Below, piece by piece: positions 32,179 through 43,865 of a DNA stretch of 64,000 nucleotides (position 1 is the stretch's first letter; each line of letters begins with the position of its first letter). The notes under the pieces are model-generated. The model had not been told where the DNA came from. It saw only the letters and a list, made by a program, of their open reading frames with translations, and made no database searches. Both the position numbers and the translations under genes were made by a program. This DNA is from Ashinkailepas kermadecensis (lineage: Eukaryota > Arthropoda > Thecostraca > Neolepadidae): NCBI GenBank assembly GCA_034440615.1, contig JAOTOM010004756.1, positions 1-64,000 on the forward strand, read 5' to 3'.

Positions 32179-34025
32179 TAGGTTTTGCTAATTTCAGCCA
32201 CATGATAGTCCTCTGCCATATTTGACGCGTGAAATGCTTTGTGTGGGGTTCACTGGGAAAATTCGATTAATACAATTCCATAATTAGTTCTCTTCTTCCC
32301 ACATTTTCTGGCGGTTAAGAAATCCAGACATCCGCTGAGCTTTGATGCACCTCATCTCTTTGGTTGCATATGCTCCCAGATTTCCTACCGAACCGAGGCT
32401 CTAGGTAATTGTTATTTTTTGTGCCTGTTGCGTTTTTCTTCGTCTACGGACGTGTTTTAGGGCTCCAATGATTTTTTTTTTCTGTGGGGGGGTGGGGCGG
32501 AACATTTTTCAGATGCCCGCTTTTTATAGTTGTGTTGCGTTTTGTGTACCTACGATATTTTCGAGGTACCGGCAGGTTTTCGAAGACGCCGATGTCTCTA
32601 TTTAGTGACCGGTCTTTTTGTTCATTTTTTAGGACCATGTCGTTTTTTAGGGCCCCAGCCTGTTTTTGAGGCCTTCATGCGGTCTCATGGTCCCGGTGTG
32701 CTTTGAGGGCCTCCGTTGTGTTTTCCTTTTGGAGCTCCCGGTGTGTTTCTTTGAAGCTGCAACGCATGTTTTAAAGCCCAGTCGCTTTTTGCGATATTCG
32801 ATACGCCTTGGAGGGTCCAGTGCATTTGAGGCCTTCCGTTGTGCTCTTAGGGTCCCATTGTGTTTCTTTTGGCCGTACTTTTCTCATTTGGAGCCATCGA
32901 CGTCAATTTTTGGTCGCCCCAAGGGGAATTTTTGACGTCCCGACCCGAATTTTTGGGACTACCGACGGAACTTTGGGTTGCGAGCGCGATATTTGGGGGA
33001 CTCGGCGCGAGTTCACGGGGCGTGTTGCACTTATCTGCAACCCAGCGCGATTCTGGCGGGCCCCGGTGCAAATTTTCGGGCCCGTCGCGAGTTTTTGCGT
33101 GCCCGCTGTATTTATTTAAAGCCCCCTACGCGAATTCTGTGGTTCCTGATGAGAATGTATGGGGCCCAGCTTGATGTTTGTGGATCCCGGCGCGATTCTT
33201 GAAGCCCACCCCTTCAGAAGGGAAGGGGAATTTCCTCTTTGGTAGGTTACTGCGCCTGCTCAACGAGTTTTTTTTTCAGCCAATGACACCCTTCAGAATA
33301 GCAAGGCCCTCCGGATAATTTTTATACTTGTTCTGCATTTTCCGGTGGTCGGGTGGATTTAATGGAGTCCCTTTGCGATTGTCTGTGGTCAAGTTCTATT
33401 TTTGGTAAGCCCCGGTGCGATATTTTTGGACCCCGGCACGATTTTTTCTCCCGATGTCTCAGCACGATTGTTTTCCTGGACCCGACTGGTTTTGCGGTTT
33501 TTACCGTAAATTATGTGGCTGCAGAGTGTAATCCGGGTAAGAATTGACTTTTCGGAAGACTGCTGTGACTTGCAGGGCTCCAGCGCGACTTTTTGGTCCC
33601 CCACTGTGATTTTCAAGGGCAGCGATGTGACTTCTTTCGTCTAAGTGCGATTTTTTTGGCCTCGTCTGCATTTGTTGTGATCTCTAGCGCGAATTTTATT
33701 GGCACCTATACGTTTTGGGGGCCCAACACATTTTGGGAGCTTTTGGAGCGATTGTTGGGACCCCAGAGTGATTTTCCATGTCCGGACCGTATTTTTTTCG
33801 TTGCCCTGTTTCATTTTTGAGTACTCCGATGAGACTATTTGGGCCCGGTGAGACCTATCGAGCCCCTAGCGTGATTTTAAAGAGCCGGGGCGAGACTTCC
33901 TGGTACCCCAGGCTCAGCGTGATTTTCAGAGGCACATGCGCGAACTTTTCAGGCCCCAGCGTGATTTTTAAGGGCCCAACCCGTCTTTTTGGGGCCCGTC
34001 TTGACAGCGGGCCCTTCGCGCGACT
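32179..34025 (+). mobile_element. Dispersed element with eroded ~21-bp satellite body, copy 2 (right half)
   Basis: Begins after the TA that closes the 6.7-kb insertion with GGTTTTGCTAATTTCAGCCA, passes through the conserved GATGCACCTCATCTCTTTGG and CTACCGAACCGAGGCTC segments, then enters about 1.5 kb of units such as AGCGCGACTTTTTGGTCCC. In reverse complement it is colinear with 16590-18835 and 39095-41225. Together with 25060-25482 it makes one interrupted element. Confidence 0.75.
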
Positions 34026-35090
34026 ATTCCACTCCCACAAGTGTCGGGGATGGTGAGCATTAGCCGCAGGCGCCGCAAGCTCTGCATGGCCATGTGTGTA
34101 GTCTCTAGGGGGAGGACGCTGGAGAACCATTTCTCCCAAAATCCCAATTTCCACTATTATGTTTGCTGGAAAGAATTAACAAAAAATGGCTTCGTCCACC
34201 CCCCACCACCACGCCCCAATTTTGGGGACGCTCCTACGCCCGTGGGTATAACCCCACTGCGCGAGCGCTGCTGCTCTTTTGAAATGTCATGGCGAAACAG
34301 TGCTCCAGTTGTCCTGTTTCCCATGGGCATTTGAGGTGAACAGAATATCGTCTGCATTGGTAGCACCGCAACAACGCTCATTGTTTCACTTTGTACGGAT
34401 GGAAGATGGCCACTTTATCGTTGCTCTCACATCTGATCTCTGCTCGGTCTCCAACCTCTTCGAAACACTCGCAGCGTTCACACAATGGAGGTGAGACGTG
34501 TGCACGTTTTGCTCCGATTAAGACGAAGCATCCGTCCGACCCGCGATCTTCCAGGTATGTTGCGCACCGCTCGGTCTTGTCACATACACGGTGTGCACTG
34601 CATAATTGCGACACCGACGCGCGACATGGACACATCACACTGCGCAGTGTCGCCTGCATACGCCAATCGGTGAAACTTGGTGGCCGCGCAGTCCAAGCAG
34701 GAGCTGCCCTGTCGCGCTGCACCTCGCACCGACCGACCGACCGACGCATGCATAATGCGCCAAGCAGGCGTTGTGCAATCCTGACCAGCGATGAGAGTAA
34801 AAACAGCGCAGTGTTCCAACTTACTATTACCGGCCCCCCGACTTTCTCCGGAGTCACCACTGGTTGAAGGGCTGGTGGGCTTCGCTGGCGCATGCATACC
34901 AAATATCGCCTCCCGGATGTAGGACGTCGCAGACTCGCAGCGCCGCAGCAGTGTGCCCGTGCCGGATGGAAATGCAACGCCATTTTCCGACCTTTGTCAA
35001 AAGTAACGATCGCTCTTGGTACAAACAACAACACGCGGTTTGTAATAGTTAACTCACACAATTCACTCAACGTCCTAAAATAAACATGTA
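34026..35090. other. CpG-rich region without an assignable gene
   Basis: GC- and CpG-rich compared with its flanks, with ACCGACCGACCGACCGACGC at about 34731 and several GCGC/GCATGC motifs. A minus-strand frame of 230 codons (34378-35070) is open, but its translation (many Arg, Cys and Ala; no motif) is not recognised and overlaps open frames on the other strand. It could be a promoter/CpG-island-like region or chance. CACAATGGAG|GTGAGA at about 34482-34497 would make a plausible ATG-bearing mini-exon with donor, unsupported by any partner. Confidence 0.35.
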
Positions 35091-35840
35091 AGGATTTTCA
35101 TCAGGAATTGGAACTCAAAGATAATACATGTGGAAGTAAAGGCAAACTTCGGCCGCGTCCCGGTGTGTACCCCATGATTTAGCATGCAGTGGAGGAGCAT
35201 TTTGGTTCCTGAACCAAAATGGTTAGTTTATGTCAGTTTGATCCCTCTTGACCCTCTACACTGTACAAATATTCATAACCCATATTGTTATAATCCAGCT
35301 GCGAAAAACCAGTCCCCTATGGGCACTTCTTAAACCATCCGATGGGTTCCTTTTCAAACTACTTCCGCCAGGGTCCTTCATTTGTACCATCTGGCGTATA
35401 CTTTTAGAAGTAGCATATATAGCTATAATGGATTCTAATAGCGAATTTTGGTTATACTCGTAGAACATGTAGGGTGGTAATAGAAAAGAACCCTCGGTCC
35501 CATACACCAAAAACCAGTTCATGAAATCGTTGGGTGGTTTTCGAAGAATCCACAAAATCACTTATTTAGAACTCAATGCTCTTCCATTACCATGCTATGA
35601 ATGGTTATCGCAATACTACGCACGTTTGATGCGAACTTGTTGAAGTAGCAACACTCGTTTCGGCACTGATGCTCTCGCATGACATTCAATGGAGTAACAT
35701 TTCACAACTTTATCACTACTTTTCCAAGCTGAAGGTGAGAAACAAACGGAAAAACTGCTAATGTTCACGCCAACTTTTTATTACACCGTTTAAAAAGTCC
35801 ACAAAGTGACCACTGTTGTCCTAACAAACCCCACTATGGC
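35091..35840. other. Intergenic DNA, nothing recognised
   Basis: Mixed AT-rich sequence without repeats or coding signals that I can support. Confidence 0.5.
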
Positions 35841-35879
35841 ACATGGCGGGCAGTGAGCTGAGCAGAATATCTACCAAGC

Positions 35880-36110
35880 AAACGAAAATGGCGCGTCGGC
35901 GGCGGCGTCCGGGCAACGATGCTGCAGCCCGTGGCCGAGTGCGGCGCAAGAAGGAATATCTATCCTACCACAACCACTTGGAAATGGTGCGCCAGCGGCG
36001 GCGGCGCCTGGGCAGCGACGCTACAACACTGCGACGGACAGATATATTACGTGCAGCCTGCTCACTATCACACGAAAATGGTGCGACGGCGAAGGGGCCC
36101 ACGCAACGAG
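35880..36110. repeat. Three diverged ~100-bp GC-rich repeats
   Basis: The motif AAAATGGCGCGTCGGCGGCG, then AAATGGTGCGCCAGCGGCGG, then AAAATGGTGCGACGGCGAAG recurs at about 35886, 35981 and 36075, each followed by GGGCA-CGA-GCT-like sequence. The core resembles the YY1-like AANATGGCG element; function unknown. Confidence 0.6.
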
Positions 36111-36344
36111 CAGCGGAATAACAGTCCGGTATTCTTCAGCAATGTTGAACCGGCAGACGTTGCGCCAGGCGACCAGTACACGTACTTGCTTTGTTGTGCG
36201 AATGGCATTACTTCCGTCGGCACACTCCCACCATCATCGATAACAAATACGAAACGCTAAGTGCATGCATATGGAAACGTTGCGTGCGTCGGGGAAAGAC
36301 TCCAGATTCATGACTATGCGCCAGGCCGTGGCTCCTCGACCCAA

Positions 36345-36430
36345 GGGCGTCGCCACCGGGGGGCAGGGGGGGGGCAGTCGCCCCCCCCTGCCGTGAGACT
36401 GGGGGCGCCGCCCCCTGAAATTTCAGGAGG
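36345..36430. repeat. G/C-run transposon terminus-like segment
   Basis: A GGGGGGCAGTCGCCCCCC palindrome-like run is followed by GGGGGCGCCGCCCCCTGAAA and TTTCAGGAGGCCCC. A related segment (GGCCCCCTATGAACATTGCC ... TTTCGTGGCGACGCCACTG) lies at 42930-43015, so both are likely ends of one dispersed repeat. Confidence 0.45.
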
Positions 36431-36539
36431 CCCCTATCCGGGAATGCACAGCAAAACAAGTGAGCAAGGAGGCCGACGAGACATGAGAGGAGGCCTCCAA
36501 GACGTGAGAGGATGCCCCTAATTTGAAGGAGTCACCTAG

Positions 36540-38130
36540 GAGAGGATAGGAGGCCCCCAGGATTACAAAGGAGGCCCCCAGGATTACAAAGGAGACCCCA
36601 GTATTGAAAAGGATGCCCCCAGGATTGCAAAAGAGGCCCCCAGGATCGCAAAGGAGGACTCCGGGATTGCAAAGGAGGCCCCCAGGAATGCAAAGGAGGC
36701 CCCCAGGATTACAAAGGAGGACCCCAGGATTCCAAAGGAGGCCCCCAGGAATGCAAAGGAGGCCCCAGGATTGCAAAAAAGGCCTCCAGGATTACAAAGA
36801 AGGCCCCAGGATTGCAAAAGAGGCCCCCAGGATTGCAAAGGAGGACTCCAGTATTACAAAGGAGGCCCCAGGATTGCAAAGGAGGCCCCCAAGATAGCAA
36901 AGGAGGCCTCCAAAAATGCAAAGGAGGCCCCCAGGAATGCAAAGGATGCCCCCAGGATCGCAAAGGAGGCCCCCAGGATTGCAAAGGAGGCCCCAGGAAT
37001 GCAAAGGAGGTCCCAGGATTGCAAAAAAGGCCTCCAGGATTACAAAGAAGGCCCCAGGATTGCAAAAGAGGCCCCCAGAATTGCAAAGGAGGACTCCAGT
37101 ATTACAAAGGAGGCCCCAGGATTGCAAAGGAGGCCCCCAAGATAGCAAAGGAGGCTTCCAGAAATGCAAAGGAGGCCCCCAGGAATGCAAAGGATGCCCC
37201 CAGGATCGCAAAGGAGGACTTCAGGATTGCAAAAGGAGGCCCTCAGGAATGCAAAGGAGGCCCCCAGGATTACAAAGGAGGCCCCCAGGATTGCAAAGGA
37301 GGCCCCCAGGAATGCAAAGGAGGCCCCAGGATTGCAAAAAAGGCCTCCAGGATTCCAAAGAAGGCCCCAGGATTGCAAAAGAGGCCCCCAGGATTGCAAA
37401 GGAGGACCCCAGTATTACAAAGGAGGCCCCAGGATTGCAAAGGAGGCCCCCAAGATAGCAAAGGAGGCCCCCAAGATAGCAAAGGAGGCCTCCAGAAATG
37501 CAAAGGAGGCCCCCAGGAATGCAAAGGAGGCCCCCAGGATCGCAAAGGAGGACTTCAGGATTGCAAAGGAGGCCCTCAGGAATGCAAAGGAGGCCCCAAG
37601 GATTGCAAAGGAGGCCCCCAGGAATGCAAAGGAGGACTCCAGGATTGCAAAGGAGGTCCCCAGGAATGCAAAGGAGACCCCAAGGATTGTAAAGAAGACC
37701 CCCAGGATTGCAAAGGAGGCGTCCAGGAATGCAAAGGAGGCCCCAGGAATGCAAAGGAGGCCTCCAGGATTACAAAGGAGGCCCCAGGATTGCAAAGGAG
37801 GCCCCCAGGAACGCAAAGGAGGCCTCCAGTATTACAAAGGAGGCCCCCCAGGATTGCAAAGGTCTCCAGGATTACAAAGGAGGCCTCCAGGATTACCCCA
37901 AGACTGCAAAGGAGGCCTCCAGGATTACAAAGGAGGCACTCAGGATTGAAAAGGAGGTCCCCAATATTGCAAAGGAGGCCCCCAGGATTGCAAAGGAGGA
38001 CTTCAGGATTGCACAGGAGGCCCCCAGGAATGAACAGGAAGTCCCCAGGATTGCAAAGGAGGCCTCCAGGATTGCAAAGAAGGCCCCAGGATTGCAAAGG
38101 AGGCCCCAGGATTGCAAAGGTGGCCCAATA
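36540..38130. repeat. Young 21-bp minisatellite array (about 75 copies)
   Basis: Units of 20-21 bp built on GGCCCCCAGGATTGCAAAGG with GGAATGC, GGATTAC and GGATCGC variants. Plus-strand frames (up to 447 codons, 36812-38155) and minus-strand frames remain open because the unit is three-divisible and lacks stops; they read as endless KGGPQDC or LLCNPGG repeats. Longer blocks of 10-12 variants recur (for example from about 36730 and from about 36985), showing segmental duplication inside the array. Confidence 0.95.
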
Positions 38131-39069
38131 CGGGAAGGGAGACCTCAGAAAATGAGAGGAGGCCCAAAGACGGAATATAAAGCCAGTGGATATGAGATGA
38201 GGTTTCGGAGACGCAAAAGCAGTCCCTAAAACGGGTAAGGTTCCACCAAGATAGAAAAGGATGATCCTGAAAAGTGGCAGGAAGCACCTAATTCGGAAGA
38301 GGGCGATATAAGATTGGAAATGAGACCCTATGATAAACGAGGAAGCCCCTAAAATATGAGAGAAGGGCAATTAGATAAGAGGGATGGCTCCCAGGCGAGA
38401 AAGAAGGCTTCAAGACCGGTAAGAGGATCCCCAGGAAATGGCAAGGTAACTGAGATAGGAAAGGTTGCTTGTAATTTGGGAGAGGAGGTACCTGAGAGAG
38501 AACAGGAATCCACCAGGAGATAAGAGGCCACCCTTAAAATGGGCAAAGATATAATCAAAACGCAGAACAGGAGGCTCCGAAGACGTGGGAGGAGGCCCCT
38601 AATTTGAAAAAGAAAGCCTCTAGAAGAGAAAAAGAGGTCCCTGCCGGACTCGAGAGGAGTCCCTCGAGATCGAGTAGGAGGTTTCCAGGGCCGAATGAAG
38701 CCCCGACGACCGGAAGGAATTCCCAGGAAATGAGAGAAGGCACTTAAGATGGGAGTGGCAGGTAGCAGGTATGGAAGGAGGCGAGGTTTCCAAATTGAAG
38801 ATCCCTCAAGACGGGTAAGCTTTGCGAGGGCAAAGGAGGCCCACGAGGCGTGGCAGGAGGCCCCTAATTTGGCAGAGGATGCCCCTGGAACATGAGAGGA
38901 AGCCCCATGCCACGTTAAAGGGGCCTTAGGATGTGGGAGGAGGCCTTCCAAAACGGGAGAGGACCATTGAATATAGAGGAGGGTAGGATGCACGAGAAGA
39001 CGTCCAAAAGCCGGTAAAAAGGCTCCAAGAAATGAGGCGAGACCCCTAAGACGCGAGAGGAGGTCTATA
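38131..39069. repeat. Degenerate purine-rich satellite flank
   Basis: Imperfect ~21-30-bp units of the type GAGGAGGCCCCTAATTTG. Similarity to the 21-bp array fades from left to right before the colinear dispersed-element copy begins, so the array appears to have an old eroded edge. Confidence 0.7.
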
Positions 39070-41700
39070 ATTTGCAAGAAGCCCCTGAAATGCCAGGAAT
39101 CGTGACGGTGTACTTGAAAATCACGATATGGGCCCAAAAAGATCCGGCCGGAGCCCCTGAATATCACGCTGAGCCTCGGGGTATCAAAAATTCACGCTCG
39201 GACCATGAAAATCACGCTAGGGGCACGATAGGTAGTACCGTTCCCCAACAGTATCATTGGGACACAAATGAAGCCGAGGCAACGAAAAACAATCCGGACA
39301 TGGATAATCACTCTGGGGCCCCAACAACGACACCAAAAGCATCAGAAACGTATTGGCCACCCACAAAGTGTCTAGGTCGCTAAAACTCGAGCTAGGGATC
39401 CAAGCAAATGACGTCGGGACATAAAAGATTACATTGGACTAGAAAAAAGTCGCGTCGCAGCCCTTGAAAATCTCACTGGACACCAAAAAGGTCGCGCCTA
39501 GACCCAAAAGGTTACAGCTGCCCCCAAAAATCAATTATCAACCGGAATGTCACTCTGCTCCACAAAAAAAAATCGGGTCAAAGTCCCCCCAAGACCCGTT
39601 GGGCAATCGAAAAAAAATGTGTCAGGGCACCGAAAAAAATCGCACCTGGAAACCGAAGAATCGTACCAGGACCGAAAAATATCGCATAAGGACCTATAAG
39701 AAAATAGAACTCGATGTCCAAAAGTTCACACCGAGTCTCGATAGAATCGACCCCAGCACCGGAAAATTAAGAACAGGTCCGGAAAAAATTGCCCGGAGGG
39801 CATTTATACTCCGAAAGGTGCCGTCGGCTGAAAAAGTCCTTTGGTGGCCGCAGTGACATATCAAAAGGGCAAATGCCCCCTCCCTCCTAAGAGGGATATG
39901 CTCCCAAGAATCGAGCCGAGGCCCCCAAAAGTCGCGTTTGGGCCACACAAATTCGCGTCGGTCCACCAGAATTCGCATAGAGACTCCTAGTAAATACGCC
40001 GGGCCCCAGAAAACTCGCTCCGAGGCACAAAAATCTGCAACAGGAACCGCCGAGATCGCGTTGGGGTCACAGTTAGGTACAACGCGCCCCGCAAACTCGA
40101 ACCGGTCCCACCAAATTTCGCGCTCGGACCCACAATTCCCATCGGTAGTACCAAAAATTTGGTCTGGGCATAAAAAATTAACGTCGGGGCTGCCAACAAT
40201 TGGCGTTTAGGGCCCCACATAGGCACCGTGTGACCCCCAAAGTCGCATCGGTATCCGACAAATAAAGCCGGAGCCCTCCAAAATAATGAGGGATTCCAAA
40301 AAAGCCCAGGTCAGGACAATGGTTCTGGAGCACCGAACATGTCATCAGATGCCTTGACAAATCGCGTACGGCATCGAAAAACATACCGGAGCTCGAAGAA
40401 AATCGAGGTGAGATACAAAAAAATGGCGCCAGGGACTCGAAAAAATGAGGCCGGGATTCGGAATTTAAAGAAAATTCAGAAGAGATCCACAAAATCGCGT
40501 TGAGCCCGGATAACTGGCGTTGGGTCCCGGAACCACGCGCCTGGACGCGATAAGTCGCGATAGGACCCAGAAAAAGCCCCGAAATCGTACCGGGACACCA
40601 CAAATGTGCGTCAGAAGCCCCAAATGAACACAGCGGGACCCTAAGAGCACAACGAGGACCGAGAATGCGACTGGCCCTCCAAAGCGCAGTCTCGCAAAAA
40701 GCGACAGGACCCGAAAACATGTGTTGTAGCCACAACTATATATACCGGGAACTCTAAAAAACATCACTTTAAAAAAACACCGGAAGCTCTCAAGGCACAC
40801 AGGGACCATATGACTGCACAAGGGCCTGAAAAGAGGCTGGGGCCGAAAAAAGCAACATGGTCCGAAACGAACAAAAATGCCGGGCACTAAGTAAACACAT
40901 CGAGATCTTTCAAAGCGTCCCGACAACTAAAAAAAAGTCTTCGGTGCACAAAAAAGCAACAAACCCTAATACGAGCAGTAGTTTCGAAAATGCGTTGGAT
41001 CTCTAACAAAAATGGATTGGAGCCCTAAGACACATCCGTAGACGAAGAAATACGAAACGGGTTCAAAGAAGTACACTCAGGCTGGGCCTCGGTTCGGTAG
41101 CCAACCTGGAAGCATGTTTAATCAAAGATATGAGGTGAATCAAAGCTCAGCGGGTATCCGCATTTCTTTACCATAAAATATGGGAAGTAGGGAACTAAGG
41201 ATCGAATTTAATTCATCGAATTTTCGCAGCGAACGACCATACGAAGCATTTTATCACGTCAGATATGGCACAAGTCTATCATGTGGCAATAATTAGCAAA
41301 GCGTAGGAGGCCCAGCAGAATCCGTAGCATCGCACGGAGTGTGGTGAATGCGCCGAATGCGCAAGATGGGTGTGCACGTGCAATAACGTTGGAGTCGTGG
41401 CGACCGGGCACTATGAACCGGAATGTCTGAAATTGGGAAATTTTATATTTCAAAGTGATTTGCGTAGGTGTAATTTCAGCAGTCCGAGGTGACTTGTCAA
41501 GGGATACCAAAATAATACATTCGAACAGGGTGGGGGAGCTAGGGTTGAAATCAGACGAATCAGAAATGATAGTGATAGATTAGGCCCCTCCACAGGATAA
41601 TGCAGTCGATCACTAATTATTGTATTTAAAATGGTCCCCTTTGACAAAATAGTGGTCTAAATCGGAAAACTTACGCCCATGGAGCAAGGTCAACATTTCG
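39070..41700 (-). mobile_element. Dispersed element with eroded ~21-bp satellite body, copy 3
   Basis: Same order of landmarks as copy 1: CACGCTGAGCCT near 39170, CCGGAATGTCACTCTGC near 39540, AGCACCGGAAAATTAAGAAC near 39754, ACATCCGTAGACGAAGAAA near 41031 and GCCTCGGTTCGGTAGCC near 41085. It then continues through the complete non-satellite domain (41100-41700), including the uninterrupted GATTCTGCTGGGCC site. This is the most complete copy in the window. A short frame (VSLDKSP-TAEITP...) is shared with 30600-30690 but contains a stop in the 25060 copy and shows mixed substitutions, so it is not taken as coding. Confidence 0.8.
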
Positions 41701-42917
41701 GGGGAAAATTCCCCCTCACAAACATACAAAACAACACCGATGCCCCATATTAAATGGGAGGAACGATGTTTTAAAACGTGTTTTCTTCCTACAAAGTTGT
41801 CTTCTGTGATTACAGCCTGCATGATTAGAGCTTCCCAGCTTCAGTACCTTCTCAACGACACAATTTACAAAACGGTACATCACAGCGATAACCATGGGCG
41901 TGAAGGCGTGGAATTCGAAGGTTTTGCATTATTTATGCATTATCATTGTTACATTGTTGCATTGCCATTGATGCATTGTTGTTCAATGCTTGTTCTTGCC
42001 GTGAATTTATTCGCGGAGGATTTATTATCTTAGCTTCTGTGCCAGTGCCTTGCAGCCAGCACCAAATGTTATAAAAAGAAGAAGAAATAAATCCCTAAGA
42101 TGACGATCAGAAAACCAATTCAATTCACTTATCGTTGTCGCATTCGCGGAATTATCGTCCGAAGACTGAGAAATGATCGTTTAAGCTTGTTTATGAGATC
42201 AAGCTGGTGGGAATTACGAACAGTAGTGATGAACCTAGCTATATTCAGTTAAACTTGGTGGACATAGAAGTGGGTTGATCAATGGGAGATATCTTTCAGA
42301 TATGCTCAGCACGAGCCCCACCAGCTCGCTACAATCTAGAGGCCAGTGGGAAGATTCTTCTCGTCGATAAAGCATAAAGATATTGGTTTGTTTTGGCACT
42401 GACTTATTTATCCACATTTGCTTATTTATACCCTGGTATGGCTTAGTTCTCAGCGAAAAAAAATGATTCTTGCTATTGCGTTTTGCGTAAATGATGCACC
42501 ATGCCAAGAACAAACAAGACATCAGTATGAAATCATGTTCCCATTCGGGAACCATGCTAAGAGATTAAAACGCAATAGGAGGCCCTAACACAGGACGTCC
42601 TGGAACAGTGTAATTTGCCAAATATTTCCCAGAATAGAACAGGTGCCAAGGAAACAAGCAGTGCTAAAGAAATGTCTTGGACGTTACTTTATGGAATTAT
42701 ACAAATCAAACGAAAACTGAAGACAGAATCTAGTTCATATAAGTCATAGATAACTTTAAAAAAGAAGTCTACCTTGCCATAGAGGATGTCATTGTTGATG
42801 ATATATGACAACACAGAAAGGTATGATGTGCCTGAATGAATGTGTTTTTTTCTCCTTTTTTTGTGATGGATTATTTTGTTAGGTTCGTATTCACCCATGC
42901 ATATTATGTTTAATAAT
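41701..42917. other. Intergenic DNA, no supported gene
   Basis: AT-rich sequence. No motif-bearing frame or tandem repeat was recognised. Confidence 0.5.
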
Positions 42918-43027
42918 TTTTTTTTTTTAAACAGTGGAGGCCCCCTTTTGGGGAACAGGAGGCCCCCTATGAACATTGCCCCCCTGGAAGAATTTCGTGG
43001 CGACGCCACTGCCTCGACCGTGACCAC

Positions 43028-43730
43028 CATGTACAGAAGGTGGTTGTTTGTAGACTCATGAGTGCCGTAAATGCCTGGTGTGGTGTCACGTTGTTCTGAA
43101 GGCGTCGCCTCGTCCAGGATAACTTTGTCGGCGTTGGTGCCCAGCAGCCGGCTGACTTCCCGCAGCGTCACCTGGGGAAGCACGAACGTGTTTGAGATGC
43201 CACAGTTGAACTACCACCGTCCTATCGATTCATTCAATTTGTTTTGTTTTGGCTGCTTAATATAATACTTAATTAATGCAAGGATTTAAGTCGTATGCGT
43301 TTGACCATGTTGAGATACAACGGTGATATTTGACATCCTTGAAGTTATAAAAATATCGCCAACAATTTATCTTAGAGCGATTAAGGTATAGCGCACGCTA
43401 CTGCGTCAGAATGTAGATAGCTGAATCACTCTAAGATATAGTTATTTTTTTCTCAATATTTTTCCGACTTCAGGAATTTAATTAATGTAGCTGAAATCAA
43501 ATATTCCATATTGAACTCAGGTGTAATATAAAATTCCTTTACAAACCATGCTTTGCCACCAAACTCATGCATTGACTGCCATGGTCCCAGCCGGTGAACA
43601 AATCCCGCCTTCGTACCATCCAGATCGGCCGTGCAGCGGCAGTAGCGGCGGATGCCAGCCATTTGGTCGAAACGCTCGTGTTTCTCCATGCTTGAAATTG
43701 TATCATCCACAACGCTTATTTTTTTTTTGA
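43028..43730 (-). CDS. Possible pair of coding exons of an unidentified gene
   Basis: Exon B (43171 down to 43028) is exactly 144 nt, 48 codons, between a CTTCCCCAG acceptor and an ATG|GTGGTC donor, phase 0 at both ends. Its translation starts VTLREVSRLLGTNADKVI and ends TNNHLLYM. Upstream on the same strand an open segment (about 43730-43545; ISSMEKHERFDQMAGIRRYC, later HRLGPWQSMHEFGGKAWF) can end in phase 0 at TTT|GTAAAG near 43544-43545, so the two can be joined in frame. Codon use is GC-rich like the mitofusin exons. I do not recognise the protein. A transposon-tail segment starts right after exon B (42930-43015). The 5' acceptor of the first exon is unclear. Confidence 0.35.
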
Positions 43731-43824
43731 TGAAACGATTGATGGTTAATTTGTTGTGCCTCACGGTCCTTTCCAACCGGCCAGGGGTCACGACATAAAA
43801 GGCCACGAGGTCATCTCACTTTTT

Positions 43825-43865
43825 TCAGGCGTGTGTGTGTGTGGTGGGGGGGGGGGAGGTGGCGG
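43825..43865. repeat. GT/G-run low-complexity tract
   Basis: GTGTGTGTGTGGTGGGGGGG run; no further content. Confidence 0.7.

Noticed and set aside
34378..35070. 230-codon minus-strand frame in the CpG-rich region
   Set aside because: No domain, no signal peptide and overlapping opposite-strand open frames. GC-rich DNA yields such frames by chance.
36423..38370. Long frames on both strands in the 21-bp array, resembling low-complexity proteins
   Set aside because: Same explanation: unit length divisible by 3 and no stops. Both strands are open and no start or end has coding context.
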